DNA from: Oceaniferula marina
GTDB taxonomy: Bacteria > Verrucomicrobiota > Verrucomicrobiia > Verrucomicrobiales > Akkermansiaceae
Direction of reading: 5' to 3'
Length of the DNA: 64,000 nucleotides
Assembly (NCBI RefSeq): GCF_013391475.1
Contig: NZ_JACBAZ010000002.1
Coordinates: forward strand, 711,837-775,836
The translations under genes and the position numbers were made by a program. Below are positions 52,104-60,927 of the stretch, piece by piece. Positions within the stretch are counted from its first letter, which is position 1; every line of letters starts with the position of its first letter. The notes beneath the pieces were generated by a model. It saw only the letters and a list, made by a program, of their open reading frames with translations. It searched no databases and was not told the origin of the DNA.

Positions 52104-53897
52104 CTATCCTGATGGAGCGTCGATCCACTTGTCATGTTCCCGGATCAGATCGACCAGGCGTTCGACGGCTTCAGCTTCCGGAATATTGAATTTCACTGCT
52201 TGTTTGCCGACGTAGAGGTTGATCTTCCCTGGAGCACCTCCGACATAACCAAAATCGGCGTCCGCCATTTCGCCGGGGCCATTGACGATGCAACCCATGA
52301 TGGCGATCCGCACACCTTTGAGGTGACCGGTGGCAGCTCGGACTTTCTGGGTGGTCTCTTGAAGGTTGAACAGAGTGCGTCCGCAGGATGGGCAGGCGAC
52401 GTAGTCGGTTTTAAAAATCCGGGACCCCGCAGCTTGCAGGATGTTGTAGCCGAGGCGCAGGCTTTGTTCGGCGTCTTGTTCACCTTGGATCAGAATGGCA
52501 TCGCCGATGCCGTCACAGAGTAGTGAGCCAATGTTACGGGACGCGGTGAGTAGGGCGGGGAGTTTGTCCTCAGACGCCTCCGTTGCTGGAGTGAGAATGT
52601 CCTTCAGTAAGATGGGGTGATGCGCTGCCAATTTGTTCGCGAGTAAGCGGAAGGCGTGGATGTCCGCTGCGTCGTGAGCTCCGTCAGCGACGGTGACCAG
52701 CTGCGGCGTTTCGACGGCATTGATCGCCATGACGGCATCGGTGTCATAAGGATCAACAGAGATGATGGCTGAGTCCTCCACGACAGCTTCAGGATTGAAG
52801 TCGCCAAGTTGGTCAACCTTGTCTCCGAGGCTGTCCCACTTTTCGCGAGAGGTAAACACGCGGATCGTATGGTCGCCGCCTAACTTGTGACCGTTGATTT
52901 CAATTTCATGGCTTTTTCGGCGGGCGTAGCTGAAGGGGTCGTAGCTGAGCGTTCCTCGCTGGGAGCCAGTCGGATCGTGTGGTAGATGAGAATTTTGGAT
53001 GCTTGCCACGATGGCTCGTGCGACTGGGATTTCGTGGACGGCATCTTCGGTGAGAGAGACGCGGATCGTGTCGCCGACTCCGTCTGCCAGCAGGGATCCG
53101 ATCCCGATGGCGGATTTGATCCTGCCGTCTTCGCCGTCACCAGCTTCAGTCACCCCGAGGTGGATCGGGTAATTCCAGTCGGGGCCTTCTTGATCGAGGC
53201 GGGCGACAAGCAGTCGGTAGGCTTCGATCATGACCTTCGGGTTGGAGGCCTTCATCGAAAAACAGAAATTGTGGTAGCCGAGTTCGCGGGCAATCCGGGC
53301 AAATTCGAGCGCGCTTTCCACCATGCCCAGCGGAGTGTCGCCGTAGCGGTTCATGATACGGTCGGAGAGCGAGCCGTGGTTGGTGCCAATCCGCATGGCG
53401 CGTCCCAGCTCTTTGCAAAGTTCGACCAGTGGGGCGAAATCCTCACGGATGCGTTTGAGCTCTTCGGCGTATTGTTCGTCACTATACTCCCTGATTTCGA
53501 ATTTCTTTTTATCGGCGTAATTTCCTGGGTTGACGCGGATTTTTTCGACCCATTTGGCCGCCTCGAAGGCAGCATCGGGTTTGAAATGGATATCGGCGAC
53601 GAGGGGGATGTCACATCCGGCGGCGCGCACGCCGTCTCGGATATTTTCCAGATTTTCCGCGTATTTTTTCGTCTGAGCGGTGACGCGGGCGATTTCGCAG
53701 CCGGCATTCGCGAGCTCGAGAATTTGTTGGACACAGGCTTCAGTGTCGCGGGTGTCGGCCGTGATCATCGACTGCACCCGGATCGGGTTGTCTCCACCAA
53801 TGCCGACGTTTCCTACGATGATCTCGCGGGTCTTGCGGCGGGAGTAGGCAAAATAATCCTGACAGTAGTGAAGCTGGGAGTGGTTGCTGGCGCTCAT
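52104..53897 (-). CDS. ispG: 4-hydroxy-3-methylbut-2-enyl diphosphate synthase, three-domain type
   Basis: 597 residues, the longer chlamydial/Bacteroidetes/plant type with an insert between the TIM barrel and iron-sulfur domain. Converts MEcPP to HMBPP in the MEP isoprenoid pathway. The barrel carries SMITADTRDTEACVQQI, VADIHFKPDAAFEAA and VNPGNY. The extra domain lies about 280-490. The C-terminal [4Fe-4S] domain has CPSCGRTLFN and GCIVNGPGEMADADFGYVG. Start at ATG 53897; it is first in a leftward run that includes the small lipoprotein and DUF3592 genes. Confidence 0.94.
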   Translation of the reverse strand: MSASNHSQLHYCQDYFAYSRRKTREIIVGNVGIGGDNPIRVQSMITADTRDTEACVQQILELANAGCEIARVTAQTKKYAENLENIRDGVRAAGCDIPLVADIHFKPDAAFEAAKWVEKIRVNPGNYADKKKFEIREYSDEQYAEELKRIREDFAPLVELCKELGRAMRIGTNHGSLSDRIMNRYGDTPLGMVESALEFARIARELGYHNFCFSMKASNPKVMIEAYRLLVARLDQEGPDWNYPIHLGVTEAGDGEDGRIKSAIGIGSLLADGVGDTIRVSLTEDAVHEIPVARAIVASIQNSHLPHDPTGSQRGTLSYDPFSYARRKSHEIEINGHKLGGDHTIRVFTSREKWDSLGDKVDQLGDFNPEAVVEDSAIISVDPYDTDAVMAINAVETPQLVTVADGAHDAADIHAFRLLANKLAAHHPILLKDILTPATEASEDKLPALLTASRNIGSLLCDGIGDAILIQGEQDAEQSLRLGYNILQAAGSRIFKTDYVACPSCGRTLFNLQETTQKVRAATGHLKGVRIAIMGCIVNGPGEMADADFGYVGGAPGKINLYVGKQAVKFNIPEAEAVERLVDLIREHDKWIDAPSG

Positions 53898-54091
53898 TAG
53901 GAGAATCTATAGCTTAGATCGGGGCTGGCGTCGATAGCCAGATGGCCTGAGGGGGGGCAAATTTTTCGGCATGGTAATAACAACGCAACATTGGCGTCAA
54001 AATAAGGACTTAGCTCTTTCTGCTAAAGGTTTTCGATGGCGATTTTCGTGCAACAGATTTTTGATGGTATAGTAAAACAATGGGCCTATGA

Positions 54092-54127
54092 TAAAGAAAA
54101 AGCGGAACCGTTACCGGCTCCGCTTTT
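54092..54127 (-). terminator. Terminator after galE
   Basis: Stem aaagcggaaccg/cggctccgcttt (54099-54110, 54115-54126, one G-T pair) with flanking runs of A upstream and T downstream, so it may act on both strands. It lies 31 bp past the galE stop. Confidence 0.85.
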
Positions 54128-54157
54128 TTTGAGAAGGATGTGTGTGGGGTGTAGCCC

Positions 54158-55156
54158 TTAGCCCTTTGGGTCGCCGTAGCCTTCAGGGTGGCTTTGGTGC
54201 CATTTCCAGGCGGTGGCGATCAGGGACTCGACGTCCATGTGCTCCGGTTCCCAGCCGAGTTCTTTCCGCGCCTTGGTGTTGTCGGCGTAGAGGGACGGTG
54301 GGTCGCCTTCGCGGCGTGGGGCCTCTTCGGCAGGAACTGGCAGGCCGGTAACTTTTTCTACGGCGTCCAGGATTTCCCTGACGGACGTGGGTTTACCGGT
54401 GCCGAGGTTGTAGTGGACAAAGGTGTTGGGCTCTTCGAGTTGGTCGAAGACTGCGATATGGGCACGGGAGAGGTCGTCGACGTGGATGTAGTCGCGCAGG
54501 CAGGTGCCGTCGGGTGTCGGGTAATCGGTGCCAAAGATCTTGAGGGCCGGGCGCTGGCCGGTGGCCGCAAAGATGGCGAGAGGGATCAGGTGGGTTTCCG
54601 GGAAGTGGTCTTCACCGATGGAGCCGTCGGCTGCAGCACCCGAGGCGTTGAAGTAGCGGAACACGGCCGATGAAATCTCACCGGATCGGGCGAGGTCCTG
54701 GAGGATGTGTTCGACGTGTAGTTTGGTGGCTCCGTATGGGTTGATGGGTGCCTGGGGAAGGTCTTCGACCAGTGGCAACGTATCGGGCTCGCCGTAGGTG
54801 GCGCAGGTCGAGGAAAAGACAAATTTTTTCACTCCGGCGTCGGACATGGCAAGCAGGAGTTGAATGGTGTTGCCGACATTGTTTTCGTAGTATTTCAACG
54901 GAGCGTGGACCGACTCGCCGACGTTGATGAAAGCGGCGAAGTGCATCACGACGTCGATGTTGTTGTCTTCGAGTATCTTGGCGACCGCTTGACGGTTGCC
55001 AAGGTCTTCGTCGAAAAAGGGGATGTCATCTGCGACCGCCGCACGGTGACCGTAGACGAGGTTGTCGAGAACAAAGGGGGTGTGACCGGCAGCTTGGAGT
55101 TGTCTGACGCAGTGGCTGCCAATGTAGCCTGCGCCTCCGACGACGAGAACGTTCAT
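54158..55156 (-). CDS. galE: UDP-glucose 4-epimerase
   Basis: 332 residues from ATG 55156; fifty further in-frame upstream codons lack family similarity. Interconverts UDP-glucose and UDP-galactose for LPS and exopolysaccharide. The NAD-binding motif VVGGAGYIGSHCVRQL is followed by catalytic FSSTCATYG and YGATKLHVE (YxxxK), and later LRDYIHVDDLSRAH and YNLGTGKPTSVREI. It appears monocistronic and has a strong terminator. Divergent from the next protein gene. Confidence 0.95.
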   Translation of the reverse strand: MNVLVVGGAGYIGSHCVRQLQAAGHTPFVLDNLVYGHRAAVADDIPFFDEDLGNRQAVAKILEDNNIDVVMHFAAFINVGESVHAPLKYYENNVGNTIQLLLAMSDAGVKKFVFSSTCATYGEPDTLPLVEDLPQAPINPYGATKLHVEHILQDLARSGEISSAVFRYFNASGAAADGSIGEDHFPETHLIPLAIFAATGQRPALKIFGTDYPTPDGTCLRDYIHVDDLSRAHIAVFDQLEEPNTFVHYNLGTGKPTSVREILDAVEKVTGLPVPAEEAPRREGDPPSLYADNTKARKELGWEPEHMDVESLIATAWKWHQSHPEGYGDPKG

Positions 55157-55306
55157 GGCTGCAAAATGGGAATGGAACTCTATTTCGTCAAGTGGCAAGG
55201 TTGGCATAGCAAGCTGTGCATGTTGATTGAGAGATGATGAGGATGCTGGGATGGCAAAAAAAACGCGTGTGGATCTTGGTTGGGCGTGTTTAGCTGGGCG
55301 GGTCAC

Positions 55307-56374
55307 ATGATGAGACTATTGAAATCCAATGCGATTCGCCGCTGTCGCCGCTTGCTCTTGCTGGTGTTGTTGGTCTGGGTTCTGGTTTGGTGTATTGCCA
55401 GCTTGGCCGCGCGTGCTGTGGTGGCTGGCATGGTGCCGAGAATTCAGGAAAAGGCAAAGCGTTCGGGTGTAGTCATGGGTGAGGTTCATTACCGGACGGT
55501 CAGGGTTTCTCCCTGGTTGAACGGTATCAGCATTCGTGAGTTATCTCTCGATTTCGATTTAAAACCCACTGACAGGCATGTGTTGCCTTCATCATTCGAG
55601 TGTGAAACCCTCCAGCTTACATTGACGGATTTGTTTGCGATGAAGGGGCGGATCGCGATGGAGGATTTTGAGGTGAATTTCCACAGCTCCGACCGGCCCG
55701 AGCGGATGCCCTTTGATCGATTTGACGACGGACAGCTTGTTTTGGGTGATGTCCCATTCTTGGCTCCCCGGCAGGCGTTTCACGATTTGTTAGCCAATGT
55801 GAAGGATTTGTTTGATGATAACATTGCGACCGGAGCGTTTGAATTTGGCGGAGTGGTGCAGATCAAATTGGGAGGCTCCACTTACCCGGCCCGGATGTTT
55901 ACTGAGCGGGACGGTGAGGCATTTCGTTTGCGATTCAGTAAGGAAGATATCAGAGCATTGTCGCAACGGATGGGCCTTGGCTTGGCTGAAGAGCAAGTCA
56001 AAGTGGTTTCTTTGTATCCGTTGAGGGTTCCGCTGATTGCCTCATTGACGGTTAAGGCCAAACAAATATCCGTCTCGTTTCATCATGGAGATGAATGGAA
56101 GCAGGACGCGTTGCGGCACCTCTCGTGGAGCTATATGCTTACCCAGACCTTTGGTGCTGAGTTTGCCAAGCTGGTGACGGATGCCCAGGAAAGTAAACCA
56201 GGCAATACCCATGATGAGCGATTGATGGATTATAACAACAATGCTGTGGGGCGGGCGTGGGTGGCCGAAAAGGTTAAGATCCAACAGATCCCCCGCATGA
56301 TGTTGGAAGATCGGCGGGTAGTGCTTAGTCCGGAAGATGCCCGATCACGGGGGGAGGCAAACTTATTGCGCTAA
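55307..56374 (+). CDS. Single-span envelope protein, AsmA/DUF748-like in style
   Basis: 355 residues from ATG 55307 (ATG 55310 equally possible). A basic N-terminus and one helix (about 18-38, LLLLVLLVWVLVWCIASLAARAV) anchor the protein, and the remainder is beta-rich and periplasmic: GEVHYRTVRVSPWLNGISIREL recalls AsmA-like repeats. No firm family assignment. It may act in lipid or LPS trafficking, but this is a weak analogy. It is divergent from galE, 150 bp away. Confidence 0.6.
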   Translation: MMRLLKSNAIRRCRRLLLLVLLVWVLVWCIASLAARAVVAGMVPRIQEKAKRSGVVMGEVHYRTVRVSPWLNGISIRELSLDFDLKPTDRHVLPSSFECETLQLTLTDLFAMKGRIAMEDFEVNFHSSDRPERMPFDRFDDGQLVLGDVPFLAPRQAFHDLLANVKDLFDDNIATGAFEFGGVVQIKLGGSTYPARMFTERDGEAFRLRFSKEDIRALSQRMGLGLAEEQVKVVSLYPLRVPLIASLTVKAKQISVSFHHGDEWKQDALRHLSWSYMLTQTFGAEFAKLVTDAQESKPGNTHDERLMDYNNNAVGRAWVAEKVKIQQIPRMMLEDRRVVLSPEDARSRGEANLLR

Positions 56375-56419
56375 GTGTGCGGATCGGGAGATGTTGTGCT
56401 GGTTGGGGTTGCGCGTGGA

Positions 56420-56800
56420 TTAGCGCATCCGTGCGGGGCGAACACTGGGTCGGGGCATGGGCCTGGGAGCCGGGCGGTAGCTCGGCGTGCTGGGACGGGT
56501 GCTAGGGCGAGTGCTGGGGAAGGTATCACGCGGTTGTTTAACCGGTTGGGTGCTTGGCCTGTCCGGTTTGCCGGGTTTTTCGATTGGATGTTCCGGTTTG
56601 GGTGGGCGGTCAGGCCGGTCCGGGTGTTCGGGTGGGTCACAGGGGCGGTAGCCATACCAGTGACGGTGGTACCAGTAGCCGTGGTGGTAGTAGTAGTGAA
56701 CCCCGCCATAGGTCCGTTTTTCATAATCATTGCTTGAGCAAGAGCTCGGAAGGAGCCCCGCCAGCATCGCGATGACCAAGCTAGCCAGTAATTTTTTCAT
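56420..56800 (-). CDS. Tyr/His-rich, Pro/Arg-tailed lipoprotein
   Basis: 126 residues from ATG 56800. Signal peptide with lipobox LLPSSC (Cys about 21), then the YGGVHYYYHHGYWYHRHWYGY stretch and a tail of PDRPD, STRPSTRPS and PRPMPRPSVRP repeats. The low-complexity composition argues for a disordered surface or periplasmic segment, possibly metal- or wall-binding through His/Tyr, but no domain is known. The high C+G content could also make this a spurious frame. Confidence 0.5.
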   Translation of the reverse strand: MKKLLASLVIAMLAGLLPSSCSSNDYEKRTYGGVHYYYHHGYWYHRHWYGYRPCDPPEHPDRPDRPPKPEHPIEKPGKPDRPSTQPVKQPRDTFPSTRPSTRPSTPSYRPAPRPMPRPSVRPARMR

Positions 56801-56895
56801 AGAGAAACAATCAAGCCGAGGCTTGCTGAAAATCAAGAGTTTTTTATAGCCGCGGTGTCGAAGCTGAGCTGGATGGGCGAGGCTGGTTAATGGTG

Positions 56896-57828
56896 TTAGA
56901 CTTTCAGCGTTTCGGGGTAGGCGAGTTTCCAGACTTCCAGAGCTTCTTTGATTTGTTCACTTTTGCGGGTCGGGCTGAGTTCCCAGACGAAGGGTTTTTC
57001 CGGACTGATGTGTTTGAGTAGTGATTTAAAATCGATTTCACCGGTGAGAGGCACCCGGTGGTCACGCTCGGGCCAATAGACATCGTGGACGTGGCAACCA
57101 ATGAGATAGGGGGCCATTTTTTCGAGCCATTGTTCGTGATTGAGCAGGCCGAGGTTGTGCTTGAGTTGGACGTGTCCGAAGTCGTGCCAGTAGCCAACCC
57201 ACGGGTTGTCTTTGAAGTGTTCCTGGAGGAGAACCATTTCGGACTCGCTGGGGACGTCTTCGAAGCGGGAGCGTGACTCAACGGCGAGGGGGACTTTGAG
57301 TTCGGCTGCCTTTTCAGCAAGTTGCTCCAAGGCATCAATTGCGCGGCGATAGTAGAGAGGTGCTATTTTCTCTCTCTTTTGGACAAACTTGAGTTTGGCC
57401 TTGGCGTAGGCAGGGTCGAGTTGGCGTCCTTCTTTGACCATGCGGGTCAGCGGTTTGGTCCATTTTTTACTCGGCATGGGCACGGAGCCCATGTGCATCA
57501 CGACATAGTGAGCATTGAATTCGGCGGCGAGTTCGAGCGTGCGCAGGCTCATTTCCATTGCGCGTTGGCGGTCGTACTCGCGGTGGGAGGTGAACTCGTA
57601 GGCGTCCGGGGCGTCGATCATGACTTCGACGGGTGAAGGGAAGTAGTTGTGAACGCCGGAGCAGCGGAACTTGCCCTCCTGATAGGCTTTGCGAATCCCC
57701 GGAAGTTTGGTGATCGTCATACCATGGCTCAGCTCCATGGTGTCGAATCCAAGGTCGAGGATTTCATCGATCATGGTTTCGCCCTCGGTGTGACGGGCGT
57801 TGTTCCAGCATGTGGAGAAACTGAGCAT
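56896..57828 (-). CDS. Sugar phosphate isomerase/epimerase (xylose isomerase-like TIM barrel)
   Basis: 310 residues. Metal-binding TIM-barrel fold with motifs TMELSHGMTI near the N-terminus, YVVMHMGSVPMP, LAVESRSRFEDVPSE, NPWVGYWHDFGHVQ and LIGCHVHDVYW. The Glu and His residues of these motifs would bind a divalent metal. Typical members isomerise or epimerise keto-sugars or phosphates, or act in inositol catabolism; substrate cannot be named. It is probably in one leftward unit with the L,D-transpeptidase gene, separated by 49 bp. Confidence 0.85.
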   Translation of the reverse strand: MLSFSTCWNNARHTEGETMIDEILDLGFDTMELSHGMTITKLPGIRKAYQEGKFRCSGVHNYFPSPVEVMIDAPDAYEFTSHREYDRQRAMEMSLRTLELAAEFNAHYVVMHMGSVPMPSKKWTKPLTRMVKEGRQLDPAYAKAKLKFVQKREKIAPLYYRRAIDALEQLAEKAAELKVPLAVESRSRFEDVPSESEMVLLQEHFKDNPWVGYWHDFGHVQLKHNLGLLNHEQWLEKMAPYLIGCHVHDVYWPERDHRVPLTGEIDFKSLLKHISPEKPFVWELSPTRKSEQIKEALEVWKLAYPETLKV

Positions 57829-57877
57829 GTTGTTAGCTGAAAGGTAGGGCTAATAGGTTGGATAGGTCAGATGGGAC

Positions 57878-58606
57878 CTATGGCAGTTTCCACTGTTTTT
57901 TGAGCTGCTGGTACTCGGCTTTGGGCAGCAGGACGTAGACCGGGTTTTTGGCGGGATCGATGTTGGCGATGAGTTGTTTGAGTTTGTTTTCCTGCATGGT
58001 GGTGCAGCCTGCGGTTGGGCGGGTGCCGTTGCTCCGCCAGATATGGAAGAAGATGGCGCTGCCCAGTCCGGGGATGGCTTTGCCGCCGAGCATGGCATCG
58101 TTGTGGGCGATGTAGAGCTTGAGTGAGTGGGCGTGGTCGTTTTGCCGCATCTGGGCTTTTTTCTCCCAGGCGGTGGATGCAGGATGGTTGAGGATGATGT
58201 GCCGGTTGTAGTGGGGGGAGTTCCGGTCTTCCACCCAGAGGTCGCTGGTGGTGATTTGGCGGTACGGGAGTTTGGGGTGGTGTTGAACCTTGGCTGCATA
58301 GCCATATGCTCCACCGATTTTGAAGACTCCTGCGGGAGCCTTCCAGTCACCTTCACGTTTGGCTGGGGCCTTCGACTCCGGCGTGCGGTGCAGTCCGCGC
58401 CCCCATGCCAGTCCTTTTTTTCCGAGTCGTGTCTGCCAGCTTTGCCCTTGGTTTTTCCATGAGCGTCCGTGTTTCTGATAGAGTGTGAGCGTGGCGTTTG
58501 TACTGTTCCAATTTTCGGCGATGCCGACTACAACCTGACTACAGTTTTTGGGTATCTGGGCCAGAAGTGGCAGGCAGGAAAGCAATAACAGAGCGAGGGG
58601 GCGCAT
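57878..58606 (-). CDS. L,D-transpeptidase (YkuD family), secreted
   Basis: 242 residues from ATG 58606; the longer frame upstream reads across the next gene. A signal peptide (about 1-17, ending LLAQ) precedes the catalytic domain, with a late core of His in FHIWRSNGTRPTAGCTTM, i.e. the H...SxGC-type motif ending in the nucleophilic Cys. It would form 3-3 crosslinks in peptidoglycan or attach lipoproteins. Thr and Ala stand in place of the usual SHGC. The fold family is confident; the wall-specific role is inferred. Confidence 0.85.
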   Translation of the reverse strand: MRPLALLLLSCLPLLAQIPKNCSQVVVGIAENWNSTNATLTLYQKHGRSWKNQGQSWQTRLGKKGLAWGRGLHRTPESKAPAKREGDWKAPAGVFKIGGAYGYAAKVQHHPKLPYRQITTSDLWVEDRNSPHYNRHIILNHPASTAWEKKAQMRQNDHAHSLKLYIAHNDAMLGGKAIPGLGSAIFFHIWRSNGTRPTAGCTTMQENKLKQLIANIDPAKNPVYVLLPKAEYQQLKKQWKLP

Positions 58607-58646
58607 GGAAATGTGTCGGTTGGTGTTAGGGGGGAGGTTGGGGAGC

Positions 58647-60800
58647 TTAGGCAATGAAGTTTTCGGCGAGTTCTTTGCAGGCCTTGAGGTCCAGTTTTCC
58701 TGAGGCAAGGATGGGGATTTCATCGACGGGGATGAAGAGCTTGGGGCACCAGAGGCTGGGGATTCCCTGATCCATGAGTTGGTAGCGCAGGGCAATGCAT
58801 TCCTGATCCCGGGTTTCTCCGCAGACGGTGGTGAGCAGGGCGATGGCTTCTCCTTTTTGCTCGTCCGGGATGCCGACAACGGCGATTTTGCGTTCGGTTT
58901 CTTTATCGAGTCCGAGTGTTTGGGTGATGGTGGCTTCCACGGTTTCGTGGGGAACCATTTCGCCGGCAATTTTGGAGAATCGGGACAAGCGCCCTTCGAT
59001 GATCAGAAAGCCGTCGTCATCGACCCGGCCGACGTCGCCGGTATTGAACCATTGGTCCTCGAAGATTTCTGCGGTTTTTTCTTGGTTATTGAGGTAGCCG
59101 GAAAAGACATTCGCCCCGCGCAGCCAGATGCTGCCTTGCTCAGAGATTGGGCTTGCTTGGTCGGTGGCAGGATTGGTCATTCGCACGGCAATTCCAGGCA
59201 GGAGTTTGCCTACCGAGCCGCGGCGGTGGGATGAAATCACCGGGGCGTCACCATGGGCAGGAAGTTCGGGTAAGTTGATGTTGGTGGCCGGTGAGGTTTC
59301 GGTTAGGCCAAACCCTTCGAGCACGTCGATCCCGAATTTTTCCTTGAAAGCCTCGGCGAGTGACTGGGGGAGCTTTTCCGCTCCGGTGACGCAGTACTGC
59401 AGGCTGGAAAGTTGCTCGGGGGCGACGCGGCGCATGTAGCCGCGCAAGAAAGTGGGGGTGGCGATGAGGGCCGTCACCTGGTGGATCTTGATGAGTTCGG
59501 CGAGGCGTTTGGTTTCCAGCGGGTTCGGGTAAGTCACCAGATTCAGGCCTTCGAGGCAGGGGTAGAGCATGGTGGCCGTGATGCCAAACGAGTGGAATAG
59601 GGGCAGGCAGCCGAGTAGGCGGGACTCATGACTGAGATTGATGCGGCTGCCAAACTGACAGACGTTGGCCAGTAGGTTGCGGTGAGAGAGGGGCACGCCC
59701 TTGGGTTCTCCGGATGATCCGGAGGTGAACAGCAGGACCGCTTCGTCGTCGCCTCTCGATTTTCCGAGCCCCAGGATTTTGGCAATCATCGGGGTAGGGA
59801 GGATTTTACAGAGGATGAACCAGCGTTTAATGCGTTTTTGCAAATGCGGGAGTGTGCGTTCGATGAAAATCAGGTCACGGTTCGGGGGCCATGGGAAGGA
59901 GGCCACTTTACGGACAAAGGGATCGGCAGTGATAAAGCGGTCGACGTCGGCTTGGCGGATCGAGGATTGCACGGCCTTATGGCTGGCGGTGAAGTTGATA
60001 TTGACCGGGATCTTGCCAGCCAAGAGCACGGCGAGGTTGGCGAGGGTGCCTCCCTTGCCAGGTGGCAGGATGACGCCGACGCGTTTTTTACTGGTGAGCT
60101 CTTTGATCTCCTGGGCAAAGACAATCGCAACCGCTAGCAGTTTGTCGAAGCTCAGTTCGGAGTCATCGGTTCCGTCGTAGAGTGAATTGGATGAGCCGTG
60201 TTTTTTGAGTCCTGCTATCAGGGAGACTGGCAGGGATTCCTGGAGGAAGGATCGGGAGGCAAAGGCTTCTTCTTCCGCTTCGAGCAGGGCCTGACGCCAG
60301 GACGCCACCGAGATTTTGTCTTCAGGGATCAGAGGGGCGAAGGTGAAAACGGATTCGGGAAGGCGGTTGGCATTATCTGAGGAGAGGGCGATCTCCCTGG
60401 GTTTACTGGCAGAGAGGGGTAGGACGGGGAGTCCAAGGGCACAGAGTTGGCGGATGGTTGGTCCGGGGATGTGGCAGCATTCCGCAGTGTGGGCTGATAC
60501 GTAGCCAGGAAAGAAGATGATGATGCCGCCGCCACTCAGGTGTTGGCGTAAGGTGGCTCCAATACTTGCGGGGTCGGCATCGGTGGCATCGAAGGCGATG
60601 GCATTGGTGCCCTCGCGGTCGAGGAAGCTTTCGACGGCGGGTTCCAATTTGACCTTTTCTTCGCAGAGCCAGGTGATCGGGCGCTTGGCAAAGAGTTGCT
60701 CAAGGTGAAGCATTTCATTGAAATCCAGTCGTCCGGGGATGACGAGGGCTCCTTGCTCCGGGATGTTGTTTTTGCCTAGGATTTCAATTTTATTGCTCAT
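58647..60800 (-). CDS. AMP-binding acyl-ACP/CoA synthetase with decayed acyltransferase domain (Aas-like)
   Basis: 717 residues from ATG 60800. Residues about 1-210 resemble PlsC-type acyltransferases, as in bifunctional Aas, but the catalytic H-x4-D is replaced: GRLDFNEML has Arg and Glu instead of His and Asp. The FPEG motif is also altered. The rest is an adenylate-forming enzyme: LLFTSGSSGEPKGVPLSH, GFGLTETSP, GDVGRVDDDGFLIIEGR and a late Lys in SGKLDLKAC. It would activate fatty acids to acyl-AMP and load ACP or CoA. It lies downstream of nusB. Confidence 0.85.
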   Translation of the reverse strand: MSNKIEILGKNNIPEQGALVIPGRLDFNEMLHLEQLFAKRPITWLCEEKVKLEPAVESFLDREGTNAIAFDATDADPASIGATLRQHLSGGGIIIFFPGYVSAHTAECCHIPGPTIRQLCALGLPVLPLSASKPREIALSSDNANRLPESVFTFAPLIPEDKISVASWRQALLEAEEEAFASRSFLQESLPVSLIAGLKKHGSSNSLYDGTDDSELSFDKLLAVAIVFAQEIKELTSKKRVGVILPPGKGGTLANLAVLLAGKIPVNINFTASHKAVQSSIRQADVDRFITADPFVRKVASFPWPPNRDLIFIERTLPHLQKRIKRWFILCKILPTPMIAKILGLGKSRGDDEAVLLFTSGSSGEPKGVPLSHRNLLANVCQFGSRINLSHESRLLGCLPLFHSFGITATMLYPCLEGLNLVTYPNPLETKRLAELIKIHQVTALIATPTFLRGYMRRVAPEQLSSLQYCVTGAEKLPQSLAEAFKEKFGIDVLEGFGLTETSPATNINLPELPAHGDAPVISSHRRGSVGKLLPGIAVRMTNPATDQASPISEQGSIWLRGANVFSGYLNNQEKTAEIFEDQWFNTGDVGRVDDDGFLIIEGRLSRFSKIAGEMVPHETVEATITQTLGLDKETERKIAVVGIPDEQKGEAIALLTTVCGETRDQECIALRYQLMDQGIPSLWCPKLFIPVDEIPILASGKLDLKACKELAENFIA

Positions 60801-60851
60801 AATGCCGATGACTAGCAGGTCTTGGGTGATCCAATCACTTACCATTACGGC

Positions 60852-60872
60852 CTGCAAGCCCTAAGCTTGCAG
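60852..60872. repeat. Hairpin between nusB and the AMP-binding gene
   Basis: Perfect 8-bp stem ctgcaagc/gcttgcag around cctaa. No T tract follows; the role is unknown. It is not of the GTCCTAC family. Confidence 0.6.
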
Positions 60873-60927
60873 AGCAAACATATCTTCACGCCATCTTTCC
60901 CAAGTGGTGATGGGGAAGTGGCGCGTC

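Noticed and set aside
53898-54157. Possible small gene between ispG and galE
   Set aside because: Only a 33-codon frame with no ribosome-binding site; probably promoter and terminator sequence.
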